A DNA stretch of 64,000 bases from Nostoc edaphicum CCNP1411 (GTDB lineage Bacteria > Cyanobacteriota > Cyanobacteriia > Cyanobacteriales > Nostocaceae). This document shows positions 45,277 through 54,917 of this stretch, one piece after another. Below the pieces are notes generated by a model that saw nothing but the letters and a program-made list of their open reading frames with translations, made no database searches and was not told the DNA's origin. The stretch covers positions 4,836,001 to 4,900,000 of the forward strand of contig NZ_CP054698.1 in NCBI RefSeq assembly GCF_014023275.1, read 5' to 3'. How positions within the stretch are numbered: position 1 is the first letter of the stretch; every line of letters begins with the position of its first letter. The position numbers were made by a program, and so were the translations under genes.

Positions 45277-45584
45277 AGATGCTATTGGGTTACGCACGAA
45301 AATTCCACAATATCCGATGATAACGTGATGTGAAAGTTTAATGGCGATGCCTACGGTGGGCTACGCCTACGCTCAAGGATATTTTACCTTTATCTGAAAA
45401 ATGGTGCTGAGATATTTGCGTAACATTGCTAGGACTAATACCAATTCTATGTAAAGTTGTACATTATTTTGACCCTTCCCAATCTCTCCTTGGTAAGGGG
45501 GATGTCGCAGGCGGTAGGGTTCTTTACAAGGGTGTTCATCAAGAATTTGTATAAGAGTTATGCACACTTTACGAATTTATAAAT
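45277..45584. other. Intergenic region upstream of mutS
   Basis: No gene. It includes a repeat (about 45343-45392, GCGATGCCTACGG... then GCTCAAGGATATTTTACC) that recurs at about 48850-48896 after the second histidine kinase, so two copies of this repeat flank the kinase pair. Confidence 0.5.
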
Positions 45585-45668
45585 TAAGCTTTTTGGCAAT
45601 TTTGCATAAGTTTTAATTTCTATCACTTACCCAGTCTAGAAAAGTATGGTATGCCCTAACACTATGAG
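45585..45668 (+). promoter_or_regulatory. Duplicated leader region, copy 1 (kinase at 45845)
   Basis: About 80 bp (AAGCTTTTTGGCAATTTT, then ATCACTT-CCAGTCTAGAAAA and TATGG-ATGCCCTAA) is highly similar to 47205-47285 upstream of the next kinase gene. Conservation between the two leaders suggests either a shared control region or a repeat duplicated together with the gene. Confidence 0.5.
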
Positions 45669-45844
45669 ACATTCAACTCAACATACTGTTGACTTCTGCT
45701 TTCTAGACAAAAAGCAATTATAGAGTGAAAAGAGGCAGCGGATGAATGCACAAAATAATTTTGACACAAAAAATGATAAAACGTAGATATAGCAACATTT
45801 TATAGACCATTTATCAGTTTTTACGTCTATTTTGGCTCAATACC

Positions 45845-47068
45845 ATGTTTAGTTCTCCAATTGTTCTATCTTTGATTATCATCCTGATTACTCTGGGCGC
45901 TTGGATAATGGGACTATCAATTATCAAGACTCAAAAGATTCTCCAATTATTTAAGACAGAACCAGAGAAGCTGAGTTGGAGAATCATGTTTTTATTAATG
46001 ATTTTTTTTCTTGGTGGTTATTTGTTATGCATCTATTTAACAATTGAGAGGCTGATTGAATGGATACCATTGCTAACTGGCATGGTTTTCTTTTTCGGAT
46101 CATTATTCGTATTTTTCAGTGTTACTATCTACCACCTCACACTGCAACGCTTGTTTCTAATACAGGAAAAATACCGCACAGCAAAAGAAAATGCGGAGTC
46201 CGCTTTATTTAAATTACAAGAAACTCAGCAAGCTCAAATGCAATTAATTCAACGCGAAACTATGTTAGCTTTGGGAACAATGGTTGCTGGAGTTGCCCAC
46301 GAAATTAATAATCCAGTGAGTTTTATTCATGGGAATTTACAATATCTACATCAGTATAGCCATGACTTACTAAACCTTCTAGCAACTTATGCTTCTGTGT
46401 ATCCAAATCCAGATGTCAAAATAGTCAAGGCTCTTGCTAACAGCGACCTGAACTTTATCCAGAGTGACTTGCCAAAGCTACTGAACTCGATGCAGGTTGG
46501 CACTACTCGTATTGGGGAGATTGTAGAATTGCTCTCAAATTTCTCACGTTTGAATGAAGCTGACTATAAAAAAGCTGACATTCATCAGGGGATTGATAGT
46601 ACACTAGTCATTTTGCAACATCGGCTTAATACTTCTGCTAGTAATAGCAAACCTATTTCAGTGATTAAAGAGTACGGAAATATTCCTAAGATTTTTTGTA
46701 ATCCTCGCTCTTTAAATCAAGTATTTCTAAATTTAATTAATAATGCAATTGATGCATTGATTAAAAAAGCAGCTACTCTCAGTCAAACTACAGATGAAAT
46801 ACCAACTATTCTGATTCGTACATTTCATTCTCAGGAAAATCAAATCACTATCTCAATTGTTGATAATGGTTGTGGCATGAGTGAAGAGATTTGCCGGAGT
46901 ATTTTCAAACCTTTTTTTACTACTAAGCCCGTTGGTCAAGGAACTGGTTTAGGTTTGTCTATTAGCTATCAAATTATCGTTGAGCAACATGGTGGCTCTA
47001 TCAAATGTACTTCCATTGCAAACCAGGAAACTAAAATCGATATTAGACTTCCGATTAAACAAGTATAA
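45845..47068 (+). CDS. Membrane histidine kinase (three-helix N-terminus)
   Basis: A 407-residue orphan histidine kinase. Three membrane helices occupy about 5-27, 46-66 and 73-97, with no large external domain. A coiled coil follows, then HisKA with His152 (GVAHEINNPVSF). ATPase: N box NQVFLNLINNAIDA, G1 VDNGCGMS, FKPFFTTKPVGQ, G2 GTGLGLSISYQI. No response regulator is adjacent. Its core is close to the kinases at 47407 and 1820. The short membrane part suggests sensing in or at the membrane. Confidence 0.9.
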   Translation: MFSSPIVLSLIIILITLGAWIMGLSIIKTQKILQLFKTEPEKLSWRIMFLLMIFFLGGYLLCIYLTIERLIEWIPLLTGMVFFFGSLFVFFSVTIYHLTLQRLFLIQEKYRTAKENAESALFKLQETQQAQMQLIQRETMLALGTMVAGVAHEINNPVSFIHGNLQYLHQYSHDLLNLLATYASVYPNPDVKIVKALANSDLNFIQSDLPKLLNSMQVGTTRIGEIVELLSNFSRLNEADYKKADIHQGIDSTLVILQHRLNTSASNSKPISVIKEYGNIPKIFCNPRSLNQVFLNLINNAIDALIKKAATLSQTTDEIPTILIRTFHSQENQITISIVDNGCGMSEEICRSIFKPFFTTKPVGQGTGLGLSISYQIIVEQHGGSIKCTSIANQETKIDIRLPIKQV

Positions 47069-47204
47069 AATAACAATTATAGTAATAATGCCCATTGTAC
47101 AAAATAAAAAATCCTGTGGGATATTTTTTATAGGCTTGTGCCTTAATCTTTATCCTCTGTAACTTCCTTCAACTGTGCATAAGCTTCCTTCCAAGCTGAT
47201 AAAT

Positions 47205-47285
47205 AAAGCTTTTTGGCAATTTTTACATAATTCTTAATTGGTATCACTTCTCCAGTCTAGAAAACTATGGGATGCCCTAATACCA
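47205..47285 (+). promoter_or_regulatory. Duplicated leader region, copy 2 (kinase at 47407)
   Basis: The counterpart of 45585-45668, sharing AAGCTTTTTGGCAATTTT, ATCACTT-TCCAGTCTAGAAAA and ATGCCCTAA. It lies about 120 bp before the second kinase gene. The rest of 47069-47406 shows no gene. Confidence 0.5.
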
Positions 47286-47406
47286 ATATTTTTACAGCAA
47301 AACTGTGATTTTAAGCAGTAATCAGGGAAATATAAGTTTGATTGACTTTGTAATTATCGCAATGCTTGTTCGGGGTGTTAGCAGAAAGGTTATTTAAAGG
47401 TAAAGG

Positions 47407-48804
47407 ATGGAAAATATGTTGGCTATACATAGCATCACAAACGCTAATAATCTGAACTTGCGATTAGAGTCTACTTTGCAAGAATTACCACTTTGGTCTG
47501 TTTACTTCGATGCAGATAGTCCAGCAAATGATTTGAATAAACTTTTTAAGCAAGAGCCTTTACTACCAGGAATTATCCTGGTGAAAAATCATAACTATGT
47601 AGGGATGATTTCCCGGCAAAGATTTTTTGAACACATGAGTCGCCCCTATAGTTTTCCACTATTTTCTAAACGACCTGTGATAAATCTGATTAACTTTCTT
47701 CAGTCAGATGTGTGTGTAATTTCTGAAGATACGCTCATTATAGAAGCAAATAAGGTAGCCTTGCAACGAGAACCTCAATTTGTATATGAGCCGATTTTAA
47801 TAAAAACTCAGTTAGGTAGTTATAAGCTCCTAGATTTCCATCACTTACTTTTAGCCCACTCCCAAATTCATATTTTAACACTAGCTCAACTAGAGCAAGT
47901 AGAAGAACAATCTAGAATCGCTAAAAGAGGTTTTCGGAACCTTAAGAATAACTATACTCGATTAATGCAAAATGAAAAAATGGCTGCTTTGGGACAACTG
48001 GTTGCTGGCATTGCACACGAAATCAACAACCCTGTCAATTTTATCGCTGGCAATCTTGTTTATGCAATTAACTACACTAAAGATTTACTGGAATTAGTTA
48101 GCCTATACCAATACCATTATCCTGCACCAGTAGCAGAAATTAAAGCTGCGATCGCAGAAATAGAACTAGAGTTTTTAACTACTGATTTCCTCAACCTTCT
48201 TAATTCTATGAAGTTTGGTACTGAGCGTATCCAAGAGATAGTTCTTTCTTTACGTAATTTTTCTCGTCTCGATGAATCTGAGAAAAAAATAGTTGATATT
48301 CATGAAGGTATTGATAGTACCCTAATAATATTACAAAGCCGTTTAATAAATCAGCAAACAGGTCAAAAAATTACTGTTGATAAACAATATGGAAATATCC
48401 CCCCAGTAGAATGCTACGCTGGGTTAATAAATCAAGTATTTATGAATATTTTATCAAATGCAATTGATGCTATATTTGAGAGCGATGATGAGTCAAAATT
48501 GAGTTTTGAATCAGCTTCTTCAACTCTCAAATTACCCTTAATTCGTATTCAGACTGAAGTCACAGATAATCAGCAAGTAGTTATTCGCATTGCCGATAAC
48601 GGTATGGGAATTCCCAAGGATATACAAAAGCGATTATTTGACCCTTTTTTCACGACAAAACCCGTCGGTAAAGGTACTGGATTGGGACTATCTATCAGCT
48701 ATCAAATTGTTGTGGAAAAACATTGTGGTCAACTGCAATTCATATCTAATGTAAAAGAAGGAACGGAGTTTATTATCACAATTCCTATCCAAATTAATTC
48801 ATGA
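47407..48804 (+). CDS. Cytoplasmic histidine kinase with CBS-like N-terminal region
   Basis: A 465-residue orphan kinase with no membrane helix. The N-terminal 150 residues resemble a CBS-pair-like input (PLLPGIILVKNHNYVGMISR, QRFFEHMSRPYSFPLF). His204 lies in GIAHEINNPVNF; N box NQVFMNILSNAIDA; G1 ADNGMGI; FDPFFTTKPVGK; G2 GTGLGLSISYQI. Two ATGs are possible (47407 and 47416), each with AAAGG-like sequences upstream. It lies 339 bp downstream of the other kinase and shares its leader, suggesting tandem duplication followed by a swap of the input domain. Confidence 0.88.
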   Translation: MENMLAIHSITNANNLNLRLESTLQELPLWSVYFDADSPANDLNKLFKQEPLLPGIILVKNHNYVGMISRQRFFEHMSRPYSFPLFSKRPVINLINFLQSDVCVISEDTLIIEANKVALQREPQFVYEPILIKTQLGSYKLLDFHHLLLAHSQIHILTLAQLEQVEEQSRIAKRGFRNLKNNYTRLMQNEKMAALGQLVAGIAHEINNPVNFIAGNLVYAINYTKDLLELVSLYQYHYPAPVAEIKAAIAEIELEFLTTDFLNLLNSMKFGTERIQEIVLSLRNFSRLDESEKKIVDIHEGIDSTLIILQSRLINQQTGQKITVDKQYGNIPPVECYAGLINQVFMNILSNAIDAIFESDDESKLSFESASSTLKLPLIRIQTEVTDNQQVVIRIADNGMGIPKDIQKRLFDPFFTTKPVGKGTGLGLSISYQIVVEKHCGQLQFISNVKEGTEFIITIPIQINS

Positions 48805-48889
48805 CAAGTTAGTTGAAAAAGCTCTATTTTGGGTAAATAGAGATGAATAGCGATGCCTGCGGCTGGCTACGCTTACGCTCAAGGATATT

Positions 48890-49414
48890 TTACCCTTTTG
48901 TGCGATCGCTTCGGCGTGTAGGTGCTGGAGTTGCTGGTTCATAAGCTTTAAGTCCCCCATCGCCTGTAAAAATTTCTACTTGAAAGGTGCTACTGGTTTT
49001 GGCGTAATATTCAGCCACAGTTTTTATTGTCGCATCTCCAATGGAAATCTTTCTAGATGCTAAAGTAGGCCATTCATTAGCTAACTGTTTTAATTGTTCT
49101 GAATTCCAAAGTTCACCCACTTGAGTTTCAAAAACTCCCCAAGGTATAACTCCATCCGCTACTTTCACTAAAATATTACCGAAAGCTTGAGCAATTTCAT
49201 ATCGCTTAGAGTTAGCTTGGGCAATATGATTACCAGTTTCTATAATTGTTGCTATTGGTAGTATAAATTTTGCACCTTGTTGTTCTTCTTCCTGAAAACG
49301 GGCTTCAACTCTTTTTTTATCCCATTTATCATTATCAGAGCCACAAGTCTCTTTACCAGGGACACCCAAGTAGACGCAAAGTATTGATGTGTCAATAATC
49401 AAAACCTTTCTCAT
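48890..49414 (-). CDS. PIN-domain-like nuclease, partner of the ATPase gene
   Basis: A 174-residue protein with a PIN fold pattern. Acidic tetrad candidates: Asp8 (LIIDTSILCVYLG), Glu59 (TIIETGNHI), Asp127 (SIGDATIKTVAEYY) and Asp152 (IFTGDGGLKAYEP), spaced as in metal-dependent PIN ribonucleases. An unusual insert (about 18-45) is rich in charged residues. The stop region carries a Pro/Arg tail (PATPAPTRRSDRTKG). It follows the ATPase gene by 8 bp on the same strand, so the two form an operon. A role as an effector controlled by the ATPase is inferred. Confidence 0.65.
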   Translation of the reverse strand: MRKVLIIDTSILCVYLGVPGKETCGSDNDKWDKKRVEARFQEEEQQGAKFILPIATIIETGNHIAQANSKRYEIAQAFGNILVKVADGVIPWGVFETQVGELWNSEQLKQLANEWPTLASRKISIGDATIKTVAEYYAKTSSTFQVEIFTGDGGLKAYEPATPAPTRRSDRTKG

Positions 49415-49422
49415 ATTTAATT

Positions 49423-50799
49423 TTACTTATTATCAGAAAGGCTCTTTTCGATTGCGCCTTTAGCTGCTAGTCTGCCTAAAGTTCCTGATGCTAACAAAAG
49501 AGGAAGATTTTCAATATCTTCTAAAAGAGTAAGTTTGCTTTCTCCAGTTTCTTTATCGCGGTGTGCGACAACCACAAAAGGGACTATTTCAGGGCCTAAA
49601 GCATCTAGCAAAGCTGGGTTATGGGTAGTAAGTAAAATATCAATTTTTCTTTTGCTGCCAATTTCCCGTAATATTCTTACCAACAATTCTGCACGCGAGG
49701 GATGAAGCCCATTATCTATTTCTTCAATTACTAATTGACTACCTTCTGGTCTAGTTAGTAGTGCTGTGAGAATTGCTAGAAAGCGTAAAGTTCCATCTGA
49801 CATAGTTCTAGCATCTATTTCTGTGATGTGACCTGGTTTCCATTCTTCTTCACAGTAGAGCATTGCATCAGTTTTAAGTCTGCCAACTGGTTCAGCAAAT
49901 ATTCTTTTAATATCACCTTCTGGTAAATCTTTGATATAGGCTGAAAGAGTTGATTCCACTTCGGTTTTTTGTTCACCATCTAATGCTGCTAGTACACCAG
50001 CAATATTAGAACCATCACTTTCTAAGATGTTAGATAAGGGTGAATAGCCGCGCATCGTAGAAGGAATGGGATTTAATATAAAAATACTACTAATTTTATT
50101 AATTATAATATTCATTAGCTTAATATCCTTGCTAAGGAAATCCAAATCATTATCATCCTCATAAGTTCTTTCAATCAAATCATTCGTTTGTTTTTTGATA
50201 TTTTCTATATTTTCAATTACTTTAACTTTTACCTCATTAATAATTATACTGTTTTTTAGTTTATTAACTGTTTCTAATAAATCTTGGTTAGTCTTATTTA
50301 AATTACTAAGTTTTAGTTTTATATCCTCCTGTTGCTTTTGGCTTTGTGCAAACAAATGATTAACTTCTGATAAATATGACTTTTCAGTTAAAAAATTATT
50401 ATCTATTAACATTTGATCACTTACCTGAAAATCTGAAGATTTTTTTTGTCTTTCAAGATATTCTTGGACAATATGAACACTTGGTTTACTTTGTACTGTA
50501 ATCCTATAAAAATAATCTGTTTTGTCATCTTCACCTTGAACTAGTAGTTTCAATATAAATTGAGTTTCAGGTTTAAGTGCAGCCCATTCTACACCACCGC
50601 GAAGAGATGGAAGTGTTTTATCTCCTGCTAAAGCTGCTTCAATATTTTCACCTTTAGCAATTCGTTGTAAAAATTCCAAAGCTTCAACTACATTAGACTT
50701 TCCACTTGCATTTGTACCAATCAGAACAGTCAATGGGTCAAGTGGAAGCTCGGCATAACGAAAACTTTTCCAGTTTTCTAAGATGAGTTGCTTAAGCAT
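49423..50799 (-). CDS. SMC/OLD-like AAA ATPase (AAA15/AAA21 type)
   Basis: A 458-residue ATPase from the ATG at 50799, preceded by GGAG 6 bases upstream; a TTG at 50811 is also in frame. Walker A GTNASGKSN lies at about 28-36. A signature-like ARTMSDGTLRFLAIL, Walker B LVIEEIDNGLHPSRAELLV and the H-loop LLTTHNPALLDAL follow. Between them, about residues 115-235 form a low-complexity, Lys/Asn/Ile-rich coiled coil, as in SMC/Rad50-type hairpins. There is no TOPRIM domain. It is coupled to the PIN-like gene. Similar ATPases act in phage defence with nuclease partners; that role is inferred. Confidence 0.82.
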   Translation of the reverse strand: MLKQLILENWKSFRYAELPLDPLTVLIGTNASGKSNVVEALEFLQRIAKGENIEAALAGDKTLPSLRGGVEWAALKPETQFILKLLVQGEDDKTDYFYRITVQSKPSVHIVQEYLERQKKSSDFQVSDQMLIDNNFLTEKSYLSEVNHLFAQSQKQQEDIKLKLSNLNKTNQDLLETVNKLKNSIIINEVKVKVIENIENIKKQTNDLIERTYEDDNDLDFLSKDIKLMNIIINKISSIFILNPIPSTMRGYSPLSNILESDGSNIAGVLAALDGEQKTEVESTLSAYIKDLPEGDIKRIFAEPVGRLKTDAMLYCEEEWKPGHITEIDARTMSDGTLRFLAILTALLTRPEGSQLVIEEIDNGLHPSRAELLVRILREIGSKRKIDILLTTHNPALLDALGPEIVPFVVVAHRDKETGESKLTLLEDIENLPLLLASGTLGRLAAKGAIEKSLSDNK

Positions 50800-50990
50800 G
50801 ATCAACTCCAAAACTCTACCTACTTAAATTTAGCTCCTAACAGTAGCGTTGGCAAAGCCCGCCGCAGGCATCGCACAAAGTTTTTTCATCCTTCAATATC
50901 TCACTAAAAAACAGCAAAGCCAGCAGACAGAGTAAAAAATTGTCTAGCTACTCTATCTAACTGGCTACATCTCACTGTGATTTTGACGAT

Positions 50991-52592
50991 TTATTTTTCT
51001 GGTGGCAAATCTAGGCTGTAAACAATTTCGCCTGCCAAGTTACGCAATGTTACCGTCATTACCTTTGTATTTCCATCAATCTTGACTCCTCCAAAAAATT
51101 GCAAACCTTCACTTGGGGGTCGATTTGCTTTCGTACCTGGAGGAAGGCTTTGAAATACCAATTGTGGGCCAAAAGTATTTTCCAATTGGTTGGGGCCAAA
51201 TGTGCCAGAGTTAAGAGGCCCAGCGACGAACTCCCAAAAAGGCTTGAAGTCGGTAAACTGTGCTTTGGCGGGGTTGTAATAGTGGGCTGCTGCGTAATGT
51301 ACATCAGCAGTTAACCAAACAACATTCTGGATATTTTTGTTTTTGATAAATCGTAATAAATCGGCAAGTTCTAATTCTCTTCCTAAAGCCGGGCCGTCTC
51401 CATTTGCCCAAGCTTCAAAATCAGTGCTACCGTCTCGAATTATCAAACCCAAAGGCATATCACTAGCAATCACTTTCCATGTTGCTTTTGATGACAGCAA
51501 TTGCCTTTTCAACCATTGCAATTGTTTTCTGCTCAAAAACTCTGTTTCTTTACTTGGTACTGGCTGACGATTGGGAGTATTTGGCCCCCGATAGGTGCGC
51601 TCATCCAGCATGAAAATGTCTAATAATGGGCCATAGTTGAAAGAGCGATAAATTCTTGCTTGCTCTGGATTATTGGTTGGATACCCAATAGGTAAATATT
51701 CCAAAAATGCTTGTCTTGCTCTTTGGGCTAGCAAGTTAACATCCTTAACTGTGTAGCGATTATCGTTTAAAAGAAATTCACCAGGATACCAGTTATTTGT
51801 GGTTTCGTGGTCGTCCCACTGTGCCAATATGGGAACTTCAGCGTTGAAACGCTTGATGTTTTCATCCAGCAAATTGTAAATATAGTTTCCACGAAATTCG
51901 GTGAGAGTTTCTGCTACTTTTGATTTTTCTGGTGTAGTGATATTTCTCCAAATAGTGCCGTCGTCTAGGATAACTTCTGATTGAATGGGGCCATCAGCAT
52001 AAATATTATCGCCAGAATGGATAAAAAAGTCGGGATTAAGTTGACGCATAGTTTCATAAATTTTCATGCCACCAAAATCAGGATTAATCCCCCATCCTTG
52101 ACCGGCTGTGTCGCCACCCCAAACAAAGAATATATCTCGTCCATATTTAGGGGGAGTTCGGAAAGTGCCATAAAAGGGAGCGCTGTAAGTACCTTGATAA
52201 TCTAAATCTTGGAAAATCACCCGATAAAATAATTTTTGGTCTGGGGGTAGATTCTTCAGATAAAGTCGTGCTGTAAAGTCGCTATTTTTTAAAGCATTGG
52301 GCCCCACAACTCGCTGCACATTGCGAAAAGACTCGCTGGTAGAATATTCTACGATCATTTTTGCGGGGCGATCGCTCCTACTCCAAATGACGATGCTATC
52401 GTTAGATATATCTCCGCTAGCTACGCCATAAGGTATGGCAGGACGCATTTTATCAGAGGTAATAATTGCAGGTGCTTGAGCAAAAACTGGTGATTTTGAT
52501 ACAAGATTTGTGGAAATAATTCCACCGGCTGTGATAGCCGAACGTAGCAAAAACTGGCGACGGTTTAGCTTTAATGGGTGATGAGATTCCAT
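50991..52592 (-). CDS. phoD: PhoD-type alkaline phosphatase/phosphodiesterase
   Basis: A 533-residue exported phosphatase from the ATG at 52592; a TTG at 52607 is also open. A Tat signal (NRRQFLLRSA, about 10-19) leads to a hydrophobic stretch and Ala-Gln-Ala cleavage-like site. The N-terminal PhoD domain (IPYGVASGDISNDSIVIWSR) is followed by the metallophosphatase core (VWGGDTAGQGWG, IHSGDNIYADGP, WDDHETTNNWYPGE, TADVHYAAA). PhoD enzymes use Ca2+/Fe3+ and release phosphate from esters in the periplasm, typically under phosphate limitation. No Pho box was identified. Confidence 0.92.
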   Translation of the reverse strand: MESHHPLKLNRRQFLLRSAITAGGIISTNLVSKSPVFAQAPAIITSDKMRPAIPYGVASGDISNDSIVIWSRSDRPAKMIVEYSTSESFRNVQRVVGPNALKNSDFTARLYLKNLPPDQKLFYRVIFQDLDYQGTYSAPFYGTFRTPPKYGRDIFFVWGGDTAGQGWGINPDFGGMKIYETMRQLNPDFFIHSGDNIYADGPIQSEVILDDGTIWRNITTPEKSKVAETLTEFRGNYIYNLLDENIKRFNAEVPILAQWDDHETTNNWYPGEFLLNDNRYTVKDVNLLAQRARQAFLEYLPIGYPTNNPEQARIYRSFNYGPLLDIFMLDERTYRGPNTPNRQPVPSKETEFLSRKQLQWLKRQLLSSKATWKVIASDMPLGLIIRDGSTDFEAWANGDGPALGRELELADLLRFIKNKNIQNVVWLTADVHYAAAHYYNPAKAQFTDFKPFWEFVAGPLNSGTFGPNQLENTFGPQLVFQSLPPGTKANRPPSEGLQFFGGVKIDGNTKVMTVTLRNLAGEIVYSLDLPPEK

Positions 52593-52775
52593 ACTAAATA
52601 ATAGCAAGCTTAAACTAAAGTATTACAGGATAAGTGTTTACCATATTCTGCTATGGTAATAAGTAAAGATTGAGTTATCTAAGGGTTAATAAAACAATTT
52701 AACCTTAGAAAATTTTTATCAAACTTTGCTTAGTCTGGGTTATTCTCAACTGCGTACTTTATAAGCTTTGCCAAT

Positions 52776-52811
52776 AAGACAAACACATCTAACTCTAGAT
52801 GTGTTTGTCTT
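52776..52811. terminator. Perfect intrinsic-terminator-like hairpin
   Basis: AAGACAAACACATCT (52776-52790) pairs perfectly over 15 bp with 52797-52811, loop of 6. It lies downstream of no plus-strand gene, and on the minus strand lies 114 bp after the aldo/keto reductase stop, so it probably ends that transcript. The surrounding gap 52593-52924 holds no gene. Confidence 0.7.
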
Positions 52812-52924
52812 GCATAATTGATGTAAATCCACCTACCATCTCAATTGAATTGATAGGTACTGTAATGCGTCGTCAAGTTAGGGATAGAATTGCATAGAAA
52901 CATTCAAAGTCCCCAACTTCACAT

Positions 52925-54106
52925 TTACTGCTGAGATAAACGCTGCACTTCTTCACCCACTAACATCTGATGGGCTTGTGCCAAAACTTTTGGTATTTTA
53001 TCAGCGTGGGGATTACGGGCGAGAGATTGCCGCAAGTCTAATTCCTCTAGGCGTTCAGCTTTGTTGCCAGGAAACCAGTGATTGCCGTTGCCAAGCAGGT
53101 TGTAGCGCATTTTAGCATAATCTACCAGGTCATAAGCGATCGCTAGATTCCGTAGCCACAAAATCACCCGAATATTTATCTCACCAGGGGTTTCCTTAAA
53201 GGTTGGTAGATTTGTCTCCCAGGATTTTACCCAATTTTCTCCCAAAGTAGCGATCGCTTCTGACTCCAACCTTGCTAAAATTGGTGGCAAAATTGACGAT
53301 GCCTGATCTATTAATTCTAAAGTCTTCAGATGTTCATCAAAATCTTGTGGTTTGGCTGCTCCCAAACTTAGAGTATGCACCTCTTGATGACTCAAACAAA
53401 ACAAATCATTAAACACCATTGGACTCAAAGGCGCACAAAGATTTACTAATTTTTGTGGAGGTTCATACAACAAACCTCCTTTATTAGATGGGCTAATGAT
53501 AAACACCCCCATATCGTGGCTTTTGGCTGCTTCAATTGCCGCCCAATTCCATTGATTAATGTAGTACCAGTGCAGGTTCACGTAATCAAATAGATTGGTA
53601 TTAATTGTCTCCACAATTAACTCTGTTGAACCATGTGTAGAAAAGCCAATAAATCTGACTTTTCCCTCAGCTTGCAACTGCTGTGCTACTTCTAAACAGC
53701 CACCGGGACGAATGCTGTCATCTAACGACTCCGCATGATTGATGCCGTGCAACCCTAAAAGGTCAACATAATCTAGCTGGAGATTTTTCAATGATTGTTC
53801 AAATGTCTTGCGGAATTCTTTCGCATCTGCCGTTGGACTGATTTTAGTCTGAACAATCAACTTTTCACGGGGAAATTGAGGTAGAATCCTTCCCAATTGC
53901 ATTTCGGAAGTGCCATAACCACGAGCAGTTTCAATATGATTAATCCCAACCTCGATAGCCCTTCTAATAGTCGCTTCGAGATTTGCCTGGTTATCAGCAG
54001 GAATTTCATCATTGGGAACATCCTGCCATTTAAACTGATATCTCATGCCACCGCAGGAAAACACTGGCATCTGTAATTCTGTACGTCCAAATCGTCTATA
54101 TAACAT
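52925..54106 (-). CDS. Aldo/keto reductase family protein
   Basis: A 393-residue aldo/keto reductase. N-terminal MLYRRFGRTELQMPVFSCGG; catalytic candidates Tyr (ETARGYGTSEMQLG), Lys (IVQTKISPT) and His (LGLHGINHAESLD). The middle GKVRFIGFSTHGS and FIISPSNKGGLLY strands form the NADPH site. The C-terminal 100 residues form a helical extension, but the four-cysteine ferredoxin motif seen in some related enzymes is absent. Substrate unknown. It probably uses NADPH in the cytoplasm. Confidence 0.88.
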   Translation of the reverse strand: MLYRRFGRTELQMPVFSCGGMRYQFKWQDVPNDEIPADNQANLEATIRRAIEVGINHIETARGYGTSEMQLGRILPQFPREKLIVQTKISPTADAKEFRKTFEQSLKNLQLDYVDLLGLHGINHAESLDDSIRPGGCLEVAQQLQAEGKVRFIGFSTHGSTELIVETINTNLFDYVNLHWYYINQWNWAAIEAAKSHDMGVFIISPSNKGGLLYEPPQKLVNLCAPLSPMVFNDLFCLSHQEVHTLSLGAAKPQDFDEHLKTLELIDQASSILPPILARLESEAIATLGENWVKSWETNLPTFKETPGEINIRVILWLRNLAIAYDLVDYAKMRYNLLGNGNHWFPGNKAERLEELDLRQSLARNPHADKIPKVLAQAHQMLVGEEVQRLSQQ

Positions 54107-54917
54107 CAGTGGATTGTGGATTGCTTATCAACTTCAAATCTAAAAACGACAGTCATTCGAGCTTTTTGTGGCACAATAATTACCTCTGTTCAATCTGTGA
54201 CACAAGCAAGATTTATCGCATCATCAAATCGGTCAAGTCTTTTGTTTATTGGACTGTGACCAGTATTCCAGTTCCACAGAGTCATTATCTCATCCTATAA
54301 CAATTCCTGAATTTACTTGCGTGGGCAGTGAACAAGGAATGCGTCAACCTCCTCTGTTCAACAATCACAACCAAGTTCTTAGCTAGAATTTACACAATTG
54401 ACATTCCTACGACTGCCCAAATATAGCGCAAGCCTCATTTAGAAAGAAAGCCGTAGGATTCTTGAATCAAAGGGATTCTAGTAAACTTACCTTCCTCACC
54501 CATCGTAAAGTTTAGTTGCAAAAAGAATCCCTCCCATCCATAAGTGATAAATTAATAATTGAAGCTACTAAATAAGCTTCCCTGGCAGATATAACAGCTG
54601 CGTATGGAATGTAATAAGAGGTAAAAGACGCTGTTTAACTTACATCTGTCTCGTCAAAAAACAGCAACACCCAACGCGAAAACTGCTATTTCCTCAAATA
54701 TGGAAGATTAGGGGGCGCTGTAACTAGTTTTCATAACTTGTTTACGACAAGCGGTGAAAGTTAGTACATCCCTGGCTATGATAAACAACGAGAGGAGATG
54801 GTTCAGCGAGTAGAGGTTTGGGTGTTGTTGTGTTTAAAGAGAAGTCTGAAATAGTGACTACTCTTGGTGTAAGATTATACTAAGTTTAATAACGAGAAAC
54901 AGTTTAAATAGCGCCTT
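54107..54917. other. 811-bp gap without a clear gene
   Basis: No gene, strong repeat or terminator was recognised. A 63-codon frame at 54109-54300 has no family features. The right end (about 54760-54917) should contain the promoter of the TIR-like gene. This is one of the few long gaps in the window free of STRR arrays. Confidence 0.4.

Noticed and set aside
32716..50799. Gabija-like pairing of the UvrD-like helicase with the OLD-like ATPase
   Set aside because: The genes are 14 kb apart on different strands, and the ATPase lacks the TOPRIM domain of GajA.
54109..54300. 63-codon frame after the aldo/keto reductase
   Set aside because: No family resemblance and no clear ribosome binding site; probably chance in a gene-free gap.
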